Positions 54,468-63,136 of a DNA stretch of 64,000 bases are shown one piece after another. The notes below the pieces were generated by a model, which was given only the letters and a program-made list of their open reading frames with translations, searched no databases and was not told the origin of the DNA. Numbering within the stretch: position 1 is the first letter of the stretch; each line of letters begins with the position of its first letter. Source of the stretch: Paraglaciecola sp. MB-3u-78 (lineage in GTDB: Bacteria; Pseudomonadota; Gammaproteobacteria; Enterobacterales; Alteromonadaceae). Position numbers and translations under genes: made by a program. The stretch is from positions 372,001 to 436,000 of the forward strand of contig NZ_PJCF01000005.1 in assembly GCF_002835935.1 (NCBI RefSeq), read 5' to 3'.

Positions 54468-55349
54468 TTAACTATAGCCTCCTGCTACTTTTAGCAGATA
54501 TTGGCCGTAGCCGGTTTTTTTCAAATTATTACCTTGTTCAAGCAATTGCTCGACGTTAATCCATTTGTTTCGATAGGCTATCTCTTCAAGACAAGCAACT
54601 TTTAAACCTTGGCGGTGTTCAACGGTTTGCACAAATTGCCCTGCTTCTAATAACGAGTCATGGGTACCTGTATCGAGCCATGCGAAGCCACGGCCCAACA
54701 GCGAAACATTCAGCTTATTTTGTTGCATATAGGCAATATTTAAATCAGTAATTTCAAGCTCACCACGGGGCGAAGGTTTGATTTGTTTAGCCATATCCAC
54801 AACGTGGTTATCATAAAAATATAAACCGGTTACTGCGTAACTTGATTTAGGCACGCTGGGTTTTTCTTCAATACTGATAGCCTTACCCTGTTCATTAAAT
54901 TCCACGACACCAAAACGTTCAGGGTCATTCACGTGGTAACCAAAAACCGTAGCGCCGCTTTCTAATTGTGTGGCAATTTTTAGTTTGTCAGAAAAATGTT
55001 GTCCATAAAAAATATTATCGCCTAAAACCAAGCTAACATTGTCGTTGCCAATAAAAGACTCGCCAAGCAGAAAGGCTTGAGCTAACCCATCAGGACTAGG
55101 TTGAATGGTGTAGCTGATATTGACACCAAAAGCACTGCCATCGCCTAACAAAGACTGAAAATTCGATTGATCTTCAGGTGTAGTAATGATCAATATATCC
55201 TGTATACCCGCCAGCATAAGTACAGACAACGGGTAATAAATCATAGGCTTATCATAAATCGGTAACAGCTGTTTGGACGTACCTTGAGTAATCGGATGCA
55301 ACCTAGAGCCCGAACCGCCCGCTAAAATAATACCTTTATACTTCGCCAT
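54468..55349 (-). CDS. rmlA: Glucose-1-phosphate thymidylyltransferase
   Basis: RmlA makes dTDP-glucose from glucose-1-phosphate and dTTP. The 293-residue enzyme begins [20 protein letters not shown] with the catalytic signature. It follows with [53 protein letters not shown] and [19 protein letters not shown], and is of full length. It is the second gene of the rml group and is flanked on both sides by copies of the intergenic repeat. Confidence 0.97.
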   Translation of the reverse strand: MAKYKGIILAGGSGSRLHPITQGTSKQLLPIYDKPMIYYPLSVLMLAGIQDILIITTPEDQSNFQSLLGDGSAFGVNISYTIQPSPDGLAQAFLLGESFIGNDNVSLVLGDNIFYGQHFSDKLKIATQLESGATVFGYHVNDPERFGVVEFNEQGKAISIEEKPSVPKSSYAVTGLYFYDNHVVDMAKQIKPSPRGELEITDLNIAYMQQNKLNVSLLGRGFAWLDTGTHDSLLEAGQFVQTVEHRQGLKVACLEEIAYRNKWINVEQLLEQGNNLKKTGYGQYLLKVAGGYS

Positions 55350-55392
55350 ATCCCTTCCTTAATTAAATTTAACACCAGTGAATAGATAGAAA

Positions 55393-55605
55393 CAGTAGAT
55401 AGTAAAAAACAAAAACTATTCACCACAGAGGTTAACGGGTTTCGCGCACAGTGAACACAGAGAAAACAACAATGATCTGATGATTAACTAAGTGCTATCC
55501 GTATCAGCGAATACAATTGCTATTCTTAACAATCATCCTCACTTCCTCCTACTCTTTGCCCCTGTGGTCCAATATCTTTTGTACTTACCTTTTTCTATCT
55601 ACTAG
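55393..55605. repeat. rml intergenic repeat between rmlA and rmlB
   Basis: The element starts CAGTAGATAGTAAAAAACAA, has CTATTCACCACAGAGG, GCGCACAGTGAACACAGAG and CCGTATCAGCG, and ends CTTTTTCTATCTACTAG. It is the best-preserved copy, with terminal inverted repeats CAGTAGATAG/CTATCTACTAG. Motif order is the same as in 54255-54452. Confidence 0.78.
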
Positions 55606-55623
55606 TCACTTCTTTATCTGCCC

Positions 55624-56706
55624 CTATCCACCCAAGCGGTCAAGTTTATAAGCGCCGCTTAGCACCCGTTCCCACCATTGTTTATTATTCAAATACCACT
55701 CTACAGTTTTGCGAATGCCTGATGCAAAGGTTTCTTGTGGTGTCCAATCAAGCTCTTTTTGAATTTTACTTGCATCTATCGCATAGCGGGCATCATGGCC
55801 GGGGCGGTCTTTTACAAAAGTAATTAATTCGCGATAATTTTTTATGTTATTGGGTTTGTTAGGAGCCAACTCATCCAATAAATCACAAATAGTCTCAACT
55901 ACCTCTAAATTACGTTTTTCGTTGTGACCACCAATATTATAGGTTTCAGATACTTTGCCAGACTTAGCTACTAGGTATAAAGCACGTGCATGATCTTCAA
56001 CGTATAACCAGTCTCTTATCTGACTACCATCGCCATATACAGGCAGCGATTTACCTGCAAGTGCATTTAAAATCACATGGGGAACAAGTTTTTCAGGAAA
56101 ATGGTAAGGGCCGTAATTGTTCGAGCAGTTAGTAACAACAGTAGGTAAACCATAAGTGCGCTGCCATGCCCTAACTAAGTGGTCAGAACTGGCTTTACTG
56201 GCAGAATAAGGTGAGCTGGGCTCATAGGCGGTGTCTTCTGCGAACAAAGGCAACTCAGTGCCAGCAGGTAATTCGTTAGGGTGAGGCAAATCGCCATACA
56301 CTTCATCCGTTGAAATATGATGAAAAATAAAACCCTGTTTTTTGTCAGCCGCTAAGTTTGTCCAATACGCACGAGCTGCCTCTAGCAAGGTGTAAGTGCC
56401 CACTACGTTAGTTTGAATAAACTCACCAGGTCCATCAATCGAACGGTCAACATGAGATTCAGCCGCTAAATGCATTACTGCATCAGGTTGGTGCTGCTCA
56501 AAAACCCGCTTTAGCTCAGCGCCATCGCATATATCTACTTGCTCAAAAATATAGCGGTCACCCTGTAATTCTTTAGGTATCGATTCTTCGTTGCCCGCGT
56601 AGGTAAGCTTATCTAAATTAATGACGACATCATCAGAAGAAGCCAATATATGCCTAACTACGGCACTCCCAATAAACCCGGCTCCACCAGTCACCAATAA
56701 CTTCAT
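55624..56706 (-). CDS. rmlB: dTDP-glucose 4,6-dehydratase
   Basis: RmlB converts dTDP-glucose to the 4-keto-6-deoxy sugar. The 360-residue SDR enzyme begins [20 protein letters not shown] and has [31 protein letters not shown] and [16 protein letters not shown] with the catalytic Tyr-Lys pair. [30 protein letters not shown] and [15 protein letters not shown] follow. It is the first gene of the minus-strand group rmlB-A-C-D. The tail includes [17 protein letters not shown]. Confidence 0.97.
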   Translation of the reverse strand: MKLLVTGGAGFIGSAVVRHILASSDDVVINLDKLTYAGNEESIPKELQGDRYIFEQVDICDGAELKRVFEQHQPDAVMHLAAESHVDRSIDGPGEFIQTNVVGTYTLLEAARAYWTNLAADKKQGFIFHHISTDEVYGDLPHPNELPAGTELPLFAEDTAYEPSSPYSASKASSDHLVRAWQRTYGLPTVVTNCSNNYGPYHFPEKLVPHVILNALAGKSLPVYGDGSQIRDWLYVEDHARALYLVAKSGKVSETYNIGGHNEKRNLEVVETICDLLDELAPNKPNNIKNYRELITFVKDRPGHDARYAIDASKIQKELDWTPQETFASGIRKTVEWYLNNKQWWERVLSGAYKLDRLGG

Positions 56707-56792
56707 CTAGATTTTCTCCCTAAATTAAAAGATCATAATATTACATTAATACAGTAGATAGTTAACCGCTAACTGCGATAAATAGTTAACAG

Positions 56793-56920
56793 CAGTAGAT
56801 AGTAAAAAGTAGATTGTAAGAGCCAAAGACTATTCACCATCATAGAGGGTAACGGGTGCAGCGTAGCCTCCTTTTCCCTGTGATGAGATCGCTTTGACTT
56901 TGTCTATCTACCATTTACTG
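56793..56920. repeat. rml intergenic repeat upstream of rmlB
   Basis: The element starts CAGTAGATAGTAAAAAGTAG, has GACTATTCACCATCATAGAGG and GTAACGGGT, and ends GTCTATCTACCATTTACTG. It is shorter than the other copies because the middle is missing. The adjacent bases carry an extra half-copy (CAGTAGATAGTTAACCGC, 56754-56771). Confidence 0.65.
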
Positions 56921-57015
56921 CTTTTATCTATCCATAGCTCTTAGCATCCTCTGAATCAGGCATGATATGCGTACATAACCCAGCAGTATAGGTTTAAATT
57001 TGCCAGATGTACGTG

Positions 57016-57377
57016 AATTACGTACGGTTGTTTTTATGAAAAAACTTTCATCGAATCAAATTTATTTGAAAAGCACCGCGGTGAATATTTGGCTAATGAT
57101 GATTACAATTCTTTCCAAAATGAATTACTTACACAACCTGAAAAGGCGTTGTGATTTAAGGAACTGTGTTATTAGAAGAACTCGGGTAGCAGCAAAAGGA
57201 AAAGGAAAAGGAAAAGGTAAGCGTGGTGGTGCAAAGGTAATCTACTATTACTTCGATAATTTTGAGCGTTTTTATTTATTGTCCATATAAGTAAAAAATG
57301 TAATGTCTGATTTAAAAGCAGAACAAAAGCATCAACTTAAAGAATTCTTGGAGCTATGGCGTAATGAACAAACGTGA
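57016..57377 (+). pseudogene. HigB/RelE-like toxin, frameshifted
   Basis: Pieces of a RelE/HigB2-type mRNA-interferase toxin appear in changing frames. They are RTVVF, then FEKHRGEYLANDDYNSFQNE and LLTQPEK, then RRTRVAAKGKGKGKGKRGGA and VIYYYFDNFERFYLLSI. After an in-frame TAA comes MSDLKAEQKHQLKEFLELWR, ending NEQT. At least three indels (one at a T run near 57031) and a nonsense codon make it inactive. It overlaps the start of an antitoxin remnant. Confidence 0.75.
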
Positions 57378-57675
57378 CTTATTTACAGTATTATCAACAA
57401 GCTTAATTGAAGTAAAACAGCATTCACAGGTAAGTTAACCCTAAAACCTATGTGATTGAAACTGCTGATGTATTAGTAATTACACCGAACGAAATATTAA
57501 ACATTCATCAGACATTTAATCTGTCTCGGGGGTATTTGCAAAGTATTTACATACATCAGTAAGAACATTAGAACGTTGGTAGCAAGGTCGTAGTGCCCCA
57601 AATGGACAAGCAATCACGCTGCTTAAATTGGTAAAGTCACACCCAGAAACACTCTCATATATTGCTGAACTGTAA
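57364..57675 (+). pseudogene. HigA/Xre-like antitoxin remnant
   Basis: Starting MNKRDLFTVLSTSLIEVKQH, the frame breaks after about 25 codons. Later parts of a helix-turn-helix antitoxin are readable: VFAKYLHTSVRTLERW, then QGRSAPNGQAITLLKLVKSH and PETLSYIAEL. The order toxin-antitoxin with a 14-base overlap is that of HigBA-type modules. Both partners are dead, so the module is a fossil. Confidence 0.7.
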
Positions 57676-57767
57676 TAAAAATATTGAGCCACAGAGATGT
57701 ATCCGTCATTCTGCCCCAATTCCTGACAAATTAATTATTTATCTCAGAAACCTCTAAGCAAACTTTA

Positions 57768-57829
57768 ATGGTCAATAGATCACGGTGGCCATGGTCAATA
57801 GATCACGGTGTCTATGGCCAATAGATCAC
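57768..57829. repeat. 23-bp tandem direct repeat, 2.7 units
   Basis: The unit starts ATGGTCAATAGATCACGG. It occurs at 57768-57790 and 57791-57813 with two or three differences, and as a partial copy at 57814-57829. It lies about 90 bases before the IS1634-type transposase and may mark the end of that element or of a neighbouring lost element. Confidence 0.6.
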
Positions 57830-57915
57830 AACAAATAAGCCGATAGCTTACATATTTTCTAATTTTATTGTGAAAAATGGCGGCTAATAATTTCTCATAA
57901 TCAGGGATTTCCCTT

Positions 57916-59586
57916 TTGTTACAAGCTGAATTCATTAAGCAAAAAGAAAAAAATGAAGTTGTTCAGGTTGAAACTCTCGATCATTTAGGGATCGTAGCCG
58001 GACTGGTCGATAAGCTGAAGCTAGTAGAGAGAATAGACGCAAGAGTCCCAATTTCTACAAAGCACGGTGCAGTAGTCACCCATGGCCAGAGCATCAAAGC
58101 CATGATCATTAATGGACTCGGCTTTACTCAAAATCCTATTTATTTGTCACCGACCTTCTTTGAAGGGAAATATGTTTGTGCACTGATGGGGGAAGGGATT
58201 GAGGCGCAACATTTGAATGATGATGTACATGGGCGTACGTTGGACGCCATCTATAAATACGGGACTACAGCACTGTTGGCGGAGATTGCTAATGAGATTT
58301 CACAGGAATTCATTCCGGCGACAGGCAGACAAAACGGGCACCTAGACACATCCAGTTTAAAAGTGTGTGGAGACTACGCCGTTGAGCATCTTTACCCTGA
58401 CGATACAAACAGGCCCCCCTTGCCATGCCATGGTCATTCTAAAGATCACCGGCCTGATTTAAAACAATTAGTCATTTCTTTAACCACCAGTGGGCCTGCT
58501 CAGCTGCCCATTTGGTATGAAGGATTAGATGGCAATAGCAGCGATAAAGCCAATTTCCACCAAACACTGGCGCGCATAAAAAGCTTTCAGGGATAAACTG
58601 GAAAACACGCCTGAGTTCCTCTGGGTCTATGACTCAGCACTTTATTCTCAAGATAAATTACGCCACTCAGCGCTGTTATGGCTAACCCGAGCACCCGAAA
58701 ATCTTGGCTTGGTAAAGCAACTGGTGCGGGCCGATGAAAATGAGTATGCCTGGCAAAACTTGCAGGACGGCTATAAAGGCGTATTCATCGGGCAAAATGA
58801 TCGGGGATTGAAACAACGCTGGCTGCTGGTTCATTCAGCGCAAGCTGAAAAACGGGAAAGCATCACGCTGGAAAAACGCATTGAAAAAAGCCTGAAGAAA
58901 GCGGAAAAGTCAGCCACCCAACTCTCCAGGCAAGCATTTGGCTGTGAGCAGGATGCCTTACGAACAGCCAAAACATTTGAAAAAACATTGTCGTATCACC
59001 GGATGAATTATCACATCACAAAGGTACTTAAATATAAAGGGCGCGGAAGGCCAAAAAGTACAGATGAACCCGTTTTTTCTCACTATAAACTGGAGGCAGA
59101 ATTTGAAGCATGTTTTGATAAAATCCGCCCACAGCGAAATAAACTGGGTCGTTTTATATTAGCAAGCAATGATCTGGACAACCCTGATATGAATGAAGCT
59201 AATATGCTATCAACCTATAAAGAGCAGCAAGGTGTTGAGCGTGGCTTTCGTTTCATCAAAGATCCGCTGTTTCATCTCAGCGGTGTTTTTTTGAAAAAGC
59301 CGGAGAGAATAGACGCTCTGATGATGGTGATGACATTGTGTCTGATGGTATATAACGCAGGACAATATCAGGTAAGAAAAGAACTGGAGGTGCAGGATGA
59401 AAGCATACTCAGTCAAGTTGGAAAGCCAACAAAGCAGCCTACATTACGATGGATATTTCAGAAAATGAGTGGTATCCATCGGGTTCACATACCGGGCCGG
59501 GATAGCTGTATTAGCGGGTTGAATGAAGAAAAAGAAAAGATCATTCGGTTATTTGGCCCGGAAGTTTGTCGAGTGTATAAACTTAT
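57916..59586 (+). pseudogene. IS1634-family transposase, frameshifted and 3'-interrupted
   Basis: The N-terminal part shows ETLDHLGIVAGLVDKLKLVE, IKAMIINGLGFTQNPIYLSP and HLNDDVHGRTLDAIYKYG, with DTSSLKVCGDYAV in the DDE core. A frameshift occurs near 58586, where KSFQG ends. The other frame continues with DKLENTPEFLWVYDSALYS, then QQGVERGFRFIKDPLFHLS and VMTLCLMVYNAGQYQ. The end FGPEVCRVYKL is followed directly by IS110 copy B sequence. The start is a TTG. The element is inactive. Confidence 0.85.
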
Positions 59587-59598
59587 GTGGACTCCCCC

Positions 59599-59809
59599 TT
59601 TGTCAACAGCAAAACTTTAAATAATGAAAGAAATAAATGCGAACTTATGTACGAGCTCTATTTGAGTAGCGAACCCAGGCTCTATGATATTTACGCGAAC
59701 AAACTGTCAAATCTGGTTTACGAGCTATTAGGCTCTTCGTTTTTAGCTGACTTAGCTTGCTGATTTTAATCTTTGCTTTATTTTTGCATTTTGTTGTTAG
59801 AACTCTTTT
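59599..59809 (-). ncRNA. Candidate guide RNA region of IS110 copy B
   Basis: The roughly 210-base noncoding stretch 3' of the transposase is partly conserved with copy A (ACTTATGTACGAGCTCTA, GGCTCTATGATATTTACGCG). It varies between those blocks and after them, as expected for target- and donor-binding loops of a bridge/seek RNA. No transcript evidence exists. Confidence 0.4.
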
Positions 59810-60850
59810 CTAAGCTGCTATTAAGGCAGCTTTGTATTCGGTACTGTTTTTAATCATTGCAAAAGCCGTTCTTACCGTTTTATTGGCTAACGCTACAGCT
59901 GCACACTTATTACCTCGTCGCTCTGCTAGCGCTTTAAGCCAAACCTCCTTAGTGGTTTTCGGCTCTCTTTTTACTACCTGCCTTACGAACGCCATTGAAC
60001 CTGTGATCAATTGACTTCTTAGTAAACTATTTTTTGTTTTACCTATCGTGCCTATTTTTATCTTACTACCAGAAGAATACTGAATAGGGGTAACACCAAT
60101 GCATGCTGAGGCATCTTTACCTTTATTGAATCTCGTTGATTCAGAACAACCAAGCTCTATATATAAATTGGCTGCATTAACGGAGCCTACTCCTTCGAGT
60201 TTAAGGAACTTTTTACAATCATTATCTGCTTGAATAACATTATTCATGCAATCATCATAAGCAAAAACAGCTTCAATCAGTGTGGTTAACGTTATTTTTG
60301 CTGTTTCCAACGCTTGTCTGAATTCGAATAATAGGTTGTTTTCCCCGTCTTCTAAAACATCTGATATGAGCTTCAGCAGGCTAGCGCTTTTATTGGGACA
60401 TCGTATATTTAACTCCAACAATAGAGCGATAACTTGTTTTTGAATAGCATCTCGCTGCTTAACTGCTAGCTCTCGTAATCGCTTGATTGACTGCAGTTGC
60501 TGTTGTTTAATATTCTTACCATCAATGAAATTAACTTCTGGTAATAACGATGCTTGTATAATTGTCAGTGCATCATTTTTATCTGTTTTTTGATTTTGTC
60601 TAACAGCTGACACTAATTTTGCTGATATTAAGCGAGCATCATGCCCTGCTTCTAAAGCTTTTTGCTTCCAGTAGTTCGTCGTACCACACGCCTCAAAAAT
60701 GATAATAAAAGGTTTTTGATTAACAAGCCAATTAAGGAATTCATTCGGTGTCATTTCTGTATTAGATTGCACCTTTGTATTTTTATAAACACAAACTTGA
60801 ATAACTTTTTTTGCTAAATCAACACCAACTCTAGTAATATTTATTTTCAG
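59810..60850 (-). CDS. IS110-family transposase
   Basis: The DEDD recombinase has ITRVGVDLAKKVIQVCVY at the start (first Asp), then IIIFEACGTTNYWKQKALEA (Glu region) and VSAVRQNQKTDKNDALTI (Asp-x2-Asp region). The Transposase_20 domain has FLKLEGVGSVNAANLYIELG and ASACIGVTPIQYSSGSK, with the conserved serine in it. The first ATG/GTG/TTG-type codon (GTG at 60772) would remove the essential first aspartate. I therefore extend to a CTG at 60850, giving about 346 residues, the usual size. The true start codon is uncertain. Confidence 0.85.
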   Translation of the reverse strand: MKINITRVGVDLAKKVIQVCVYKNTKVQSNTEMTPNEFLNWLVNQKPFIIIFEACGTTNYWKQKALEAGHDARLISAKLVSAVRQNQKTDKNDALTIIQASLLPEVNFIDGKNIKQQQLQSIKRLRELAVKQRDAIQKQVIALLLELNIRCPNKSASLLKLISDVLEDGENNLLFEFRQALETAKITLTTLIEAVFAYDDCMNNVIQADNDCKKFLKLEGVGSVNAANLYIELGCSESTRFNKGKDASACIGVTPIQYSSGSKIKIGTIGKTKNSLLRSQLITGSMAFVRQVVKREPKTTKEVWLKALAERRGNKCAAVALANKTVRTAFAMIKNSTEYKAALIAA

Positions 60851-60916
60851 GACTCTTTTAATATATTTGTGTGGTAACAGTATATTACCCTACCTCTTCG
60901 GGGTAGGGGGAGTCCA

Positions 60917-61477
60917 ATTATCTGGTTTTGACGATCTCGTTTGCCACCGTTCAGGAACCTGCTGTATTAAAATCAAATGAGGGCGAAGGCGGCCGCTTAG
61001 TTGAGTTGCTGAAATCCACTATTTTGATAGATGCTCCTCTGTGCAATAAATTGATTTTGCTACGGCCCCAGCTATTACCAATAGCAGTAAGTGCACCCGC
61101 GAAGAAAGCCGGTTTAGGACGCGAGTTGAGGGATTGAACAAGAGTATTGTGAAGCAAGCAACTTGACCCTTTTTCATCTGGCCCTTTTTCATCGGCGAGA
61201 AGGTTCCCCGGCATGAGGTCCGGATCATCAAGGATCACTCGCAGCTAGGCGGCAACTGATGCAGGGTCAGGCTTTCCCGTCTCGCCATGCCAGCGCGCAT
61301 TCCGTGCAGCGGCAGACTTACCGGCTGCCGTTCTCGGGTCGGTACTCTTCTGCATGTTTGCCCGGTTAATCAATGTGATGTCACCGCTTGGCGCTCTAGA
61401 TAAAAATTCACCCGAATTAATTACTTCTAATAGTCAAAGTTCAACAGCCCATCGCATGCCGGGACGGGACGGAAGAT
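60917..61477. other. GC-richer foreign fragment without intact gene
   Basis: About 560 bases have clearly higher GC than the surroundings. The minus strand has an open stretch of 95 codons (60951-61238) and, in a nearby phase, TDPRTAAGKSAAARNARWHG followed by ETGKPDPASVAA and a stop. This resembles small proteins with repeated Ala/Arg and NA--HG motifs carried by mobile DNA. I cannot name it. A tandem CCTTTTTCATC repeat lies near 61167-61191. Confidence 0.35.
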
Positions 61478-62404
61478 TTAGTTAATTTCTGGTAACTTGA
61501 CGGCAAGGTCAGAAAAAAAAACCTCATTAAGCCATTTATTACCTTCTGAGACCTTGGACAGCAAAAGGTCATCGTATTCTTTGGGAAATTCTTTATCGGG
61601 TAAAGTGCTCGTTATTGCACGTCGAGCTAGCGATGTTATTGCACGTACAGCTAGCCCTTTATGCTTCCTCAATGTTAGGCGATTCAAATACCGAAACGCT
61701 ACTAGATGGCTGTAGCTTGGAGATATATTTGATTCTTGTCGATGAATGGCAAAGCGTTCGTTGTCGTATTCAATGCCAGTACGAGAACAAAAATCCTCGA
61801 TTAGATTGCCATTTGGAAAGTTTTTTCGGTCAAAAACGACCGCCTCGACATTCTCCCATCCGAATACTTCTCCCCACAATTTCAACCTTTCCGCGTAATT
61901 GATCGGGACCTGAATTTTTTTTAGATTTTTAATGTATACGTCGTACGACAAGATCTCTCGTGTTGGCCCTTTGACGGCTTGCGCATAAAAACTTTTGACG
62001 AAATCGATCTGGTTCCGAAAATACACCAACAGCTTTACCTCGCCGAATATTTCGGTAAGCTGCACTTGCAGTCGTGCCATGGCCTCCTGGTCGCAAGCTA
62101 CCTGCCCAAAAATAAATTCGCTAGAAGCGACAAAATCTGAGTGTTCCAGACTTGCTACTTCACTTTTGACCTCCGTCCAGAACCTAGAGCAAAGTCTTTG
62201 ATATTCGTCGGCGTCAAGTCGCTTTATATGCTCTACCCAATACCACCGGCTCCTCTCAGTGCCCGTGGAGGCGGCGATCTTCCAGCTATTGCCTAACCCA
62301 AAGGATTCCAGCTGCGAGTAAGGCAGTTCAGCTCCACAGCTTTTCAGGAACGTCTGAATTGTTGTGCTCCCTGCCTTTCCAGTTCCGATGTGTAAATATA
62401 ACAA
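61478..62404 (-). CDS. Sulfotransferase-like protein (HIGTGKAGST type)
   Basis: The 308-residue protein starts MLYLHIGTGKAGSTTIQTFL, the PAPS phosphate loop. The later VKLLVYFRNQIDFVKSFYAQ fits the 3'-phosphate Arg/Ser site. It has the same layout as the protein at 41964 but higher GC, indicating separate acquisition. The start is TTG at 62404. A short internal duplication encodes RAITSLARRAITS near the C-terminus. The roughly 90-bp segment shared with 46047-46137 lies 18 bases upstream of the start. Confidence 0.8.
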   Translation of the reverse strand: MLYLHIGTGKAGSTTIQTFLKSCGAELPYSQLESFGLGNSWKIAASTGTERSRWYWVEHIKRLDADEYQRLCSRFWTEVKSEVASLEHSDFVASSEFIFGQVACDQEAMARLQVQLTEIFGEVKLLVYFRNQIDFVKSFYAQAVKGPTREILSYDVYIKNLKKIQVPINYAERLKLWGEVFGWENVEAVVFDRKNFPNGNLIEDFCSRTGIEYDNERFAIHRQESNISPSYSHLVAFRYLNRLTLRKHKGLAVRAITSLARRAITSTLPDKEFPKEYDDLLLSKVSEGNKWLNEVFFSDLAVKLPEIN

Positions 62405-62421
62405 TTTGTGCCTCTCTCAGG

Positions 62422-62514
62422 AGTATAGGTAAAATAAAACGTCATTTTTCACAAAATACAAAATGCATGATGCCTCATATTTTCCATATTGACATCTCTT
62501 TTATATACTTGAGG
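62422..62514. repeat. ~90-bp segment also found at 46047-46137
   Basis: This copy begins AGTATAGGTAAAATAAAACG and runs through CATGATGCCTCATATTTTCC to GACATCTCTTTTATA. It differs from the other copy by a few substitutions and short indels. It forms the immediate upstream region of the minus-strand sulfotransferase gene. Confidence 0.7.
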
Positions 62515-62719
62515 ATGGGTGTCCAAACCGACTTGACAATAACGTCTCAATTTTAGTATCGAAATATGATTTGAATGATAAAATCAGTGAAATGAAAATA
62601 AAGCCGTTGTATCATTATTCAAGAGTTGTGGTTTATTTACCATATATTAAACAATAACATAGGGGTGATATACCGGTATTCATAAGGAAAACCATGTAAA
62701 TAATCTTACATAGAAAGGT

Positions 62720-62998
62720 ATGAGTAATTTAAAGCATAAAGTAGAGTTGGTTGAGGAACTCTTCACTCTCACTAATCTGACCGAAAATGAGAGAAAACGG
62801 TTATGGTTTGTTAATTTAGAAGATTTAGCGATAGAAGCAGTTCGCTTGAAGAGTTGTAGTTATTTCATCGCTGTATGCAATATTGCAATTGACAAAACTC
62901 GAAAATTTTTTTTTTCTCTAAGTACTCGACTATTTATGTTGCGTGTTTATTGTGTTCGAAGATATCTTGTATACTACAAAAAGTCGTTCAGTCGGTAA
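62720..62998 (+). CDS. Hypothetical small protein
   Basis: This 92-codon frame has a good ribosome site (AGAAAGGT) directly before ATG. It encodes MSNLKHKVELVEELFTLTNL and continues with an acidic/charged helical part, then a basic hydrophobic C-terminus with many Tyr, Phe and Arg. I do not recognise any family. It may be the start of a longer degraded gene. It precedes a glycosyltransferase gene by about 140 AT-rich bases. Confidence 0.4.
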   Translation: MSNLKHKVELVEELFTLTNLTENERKRLWFVNLEDLAIEAVRLKSCSYFIAVCNIAIDKTRKFFFSLSTRLFMLRVYCVRRYLVYYKKSFSR

Positions 62999-63136
62999 CA
63001 TTATGTGTAATTTGTAAATCAATGTATCGGGTAACCGCGTATTTTCCAAAGTGGTAACGCAACTTTATTTTACAATGTTATTAACAACAAAAATCGATAA
63101 TCTCATAAAGCTATCAATCAGAGAAAATATCAAATA

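Larger units (their letters stand above)
59588..60916 (-). mobile_element. IS110-family (IS1111-like) element, copy B, apparently intact
   Basis: The bounds are TGGACTCCCCC (59588-59598) and GGGGGAGTCCA (60906-60916), as in copy A. Conserved flanks AACTTA on the left and ATTATCTGG on the right may belong to the element. A stem CCCTACC/GGGTAGG lies just inside the right end at the position of the CCACA/TGTGG stem of copy A. The bases differ but the pairing is kept. It sits in the last codons of the IS1634 transposase. Confidence 0.88.

Noticed and set aside
60951-61238. 95-codon minus-strand ORF in the GC-rich patch
   Set aside because: It probably reflects high GC and lack of stops; the more protein-like reading (TDPRTAAGKSAAARN) is in another phase and also broken.
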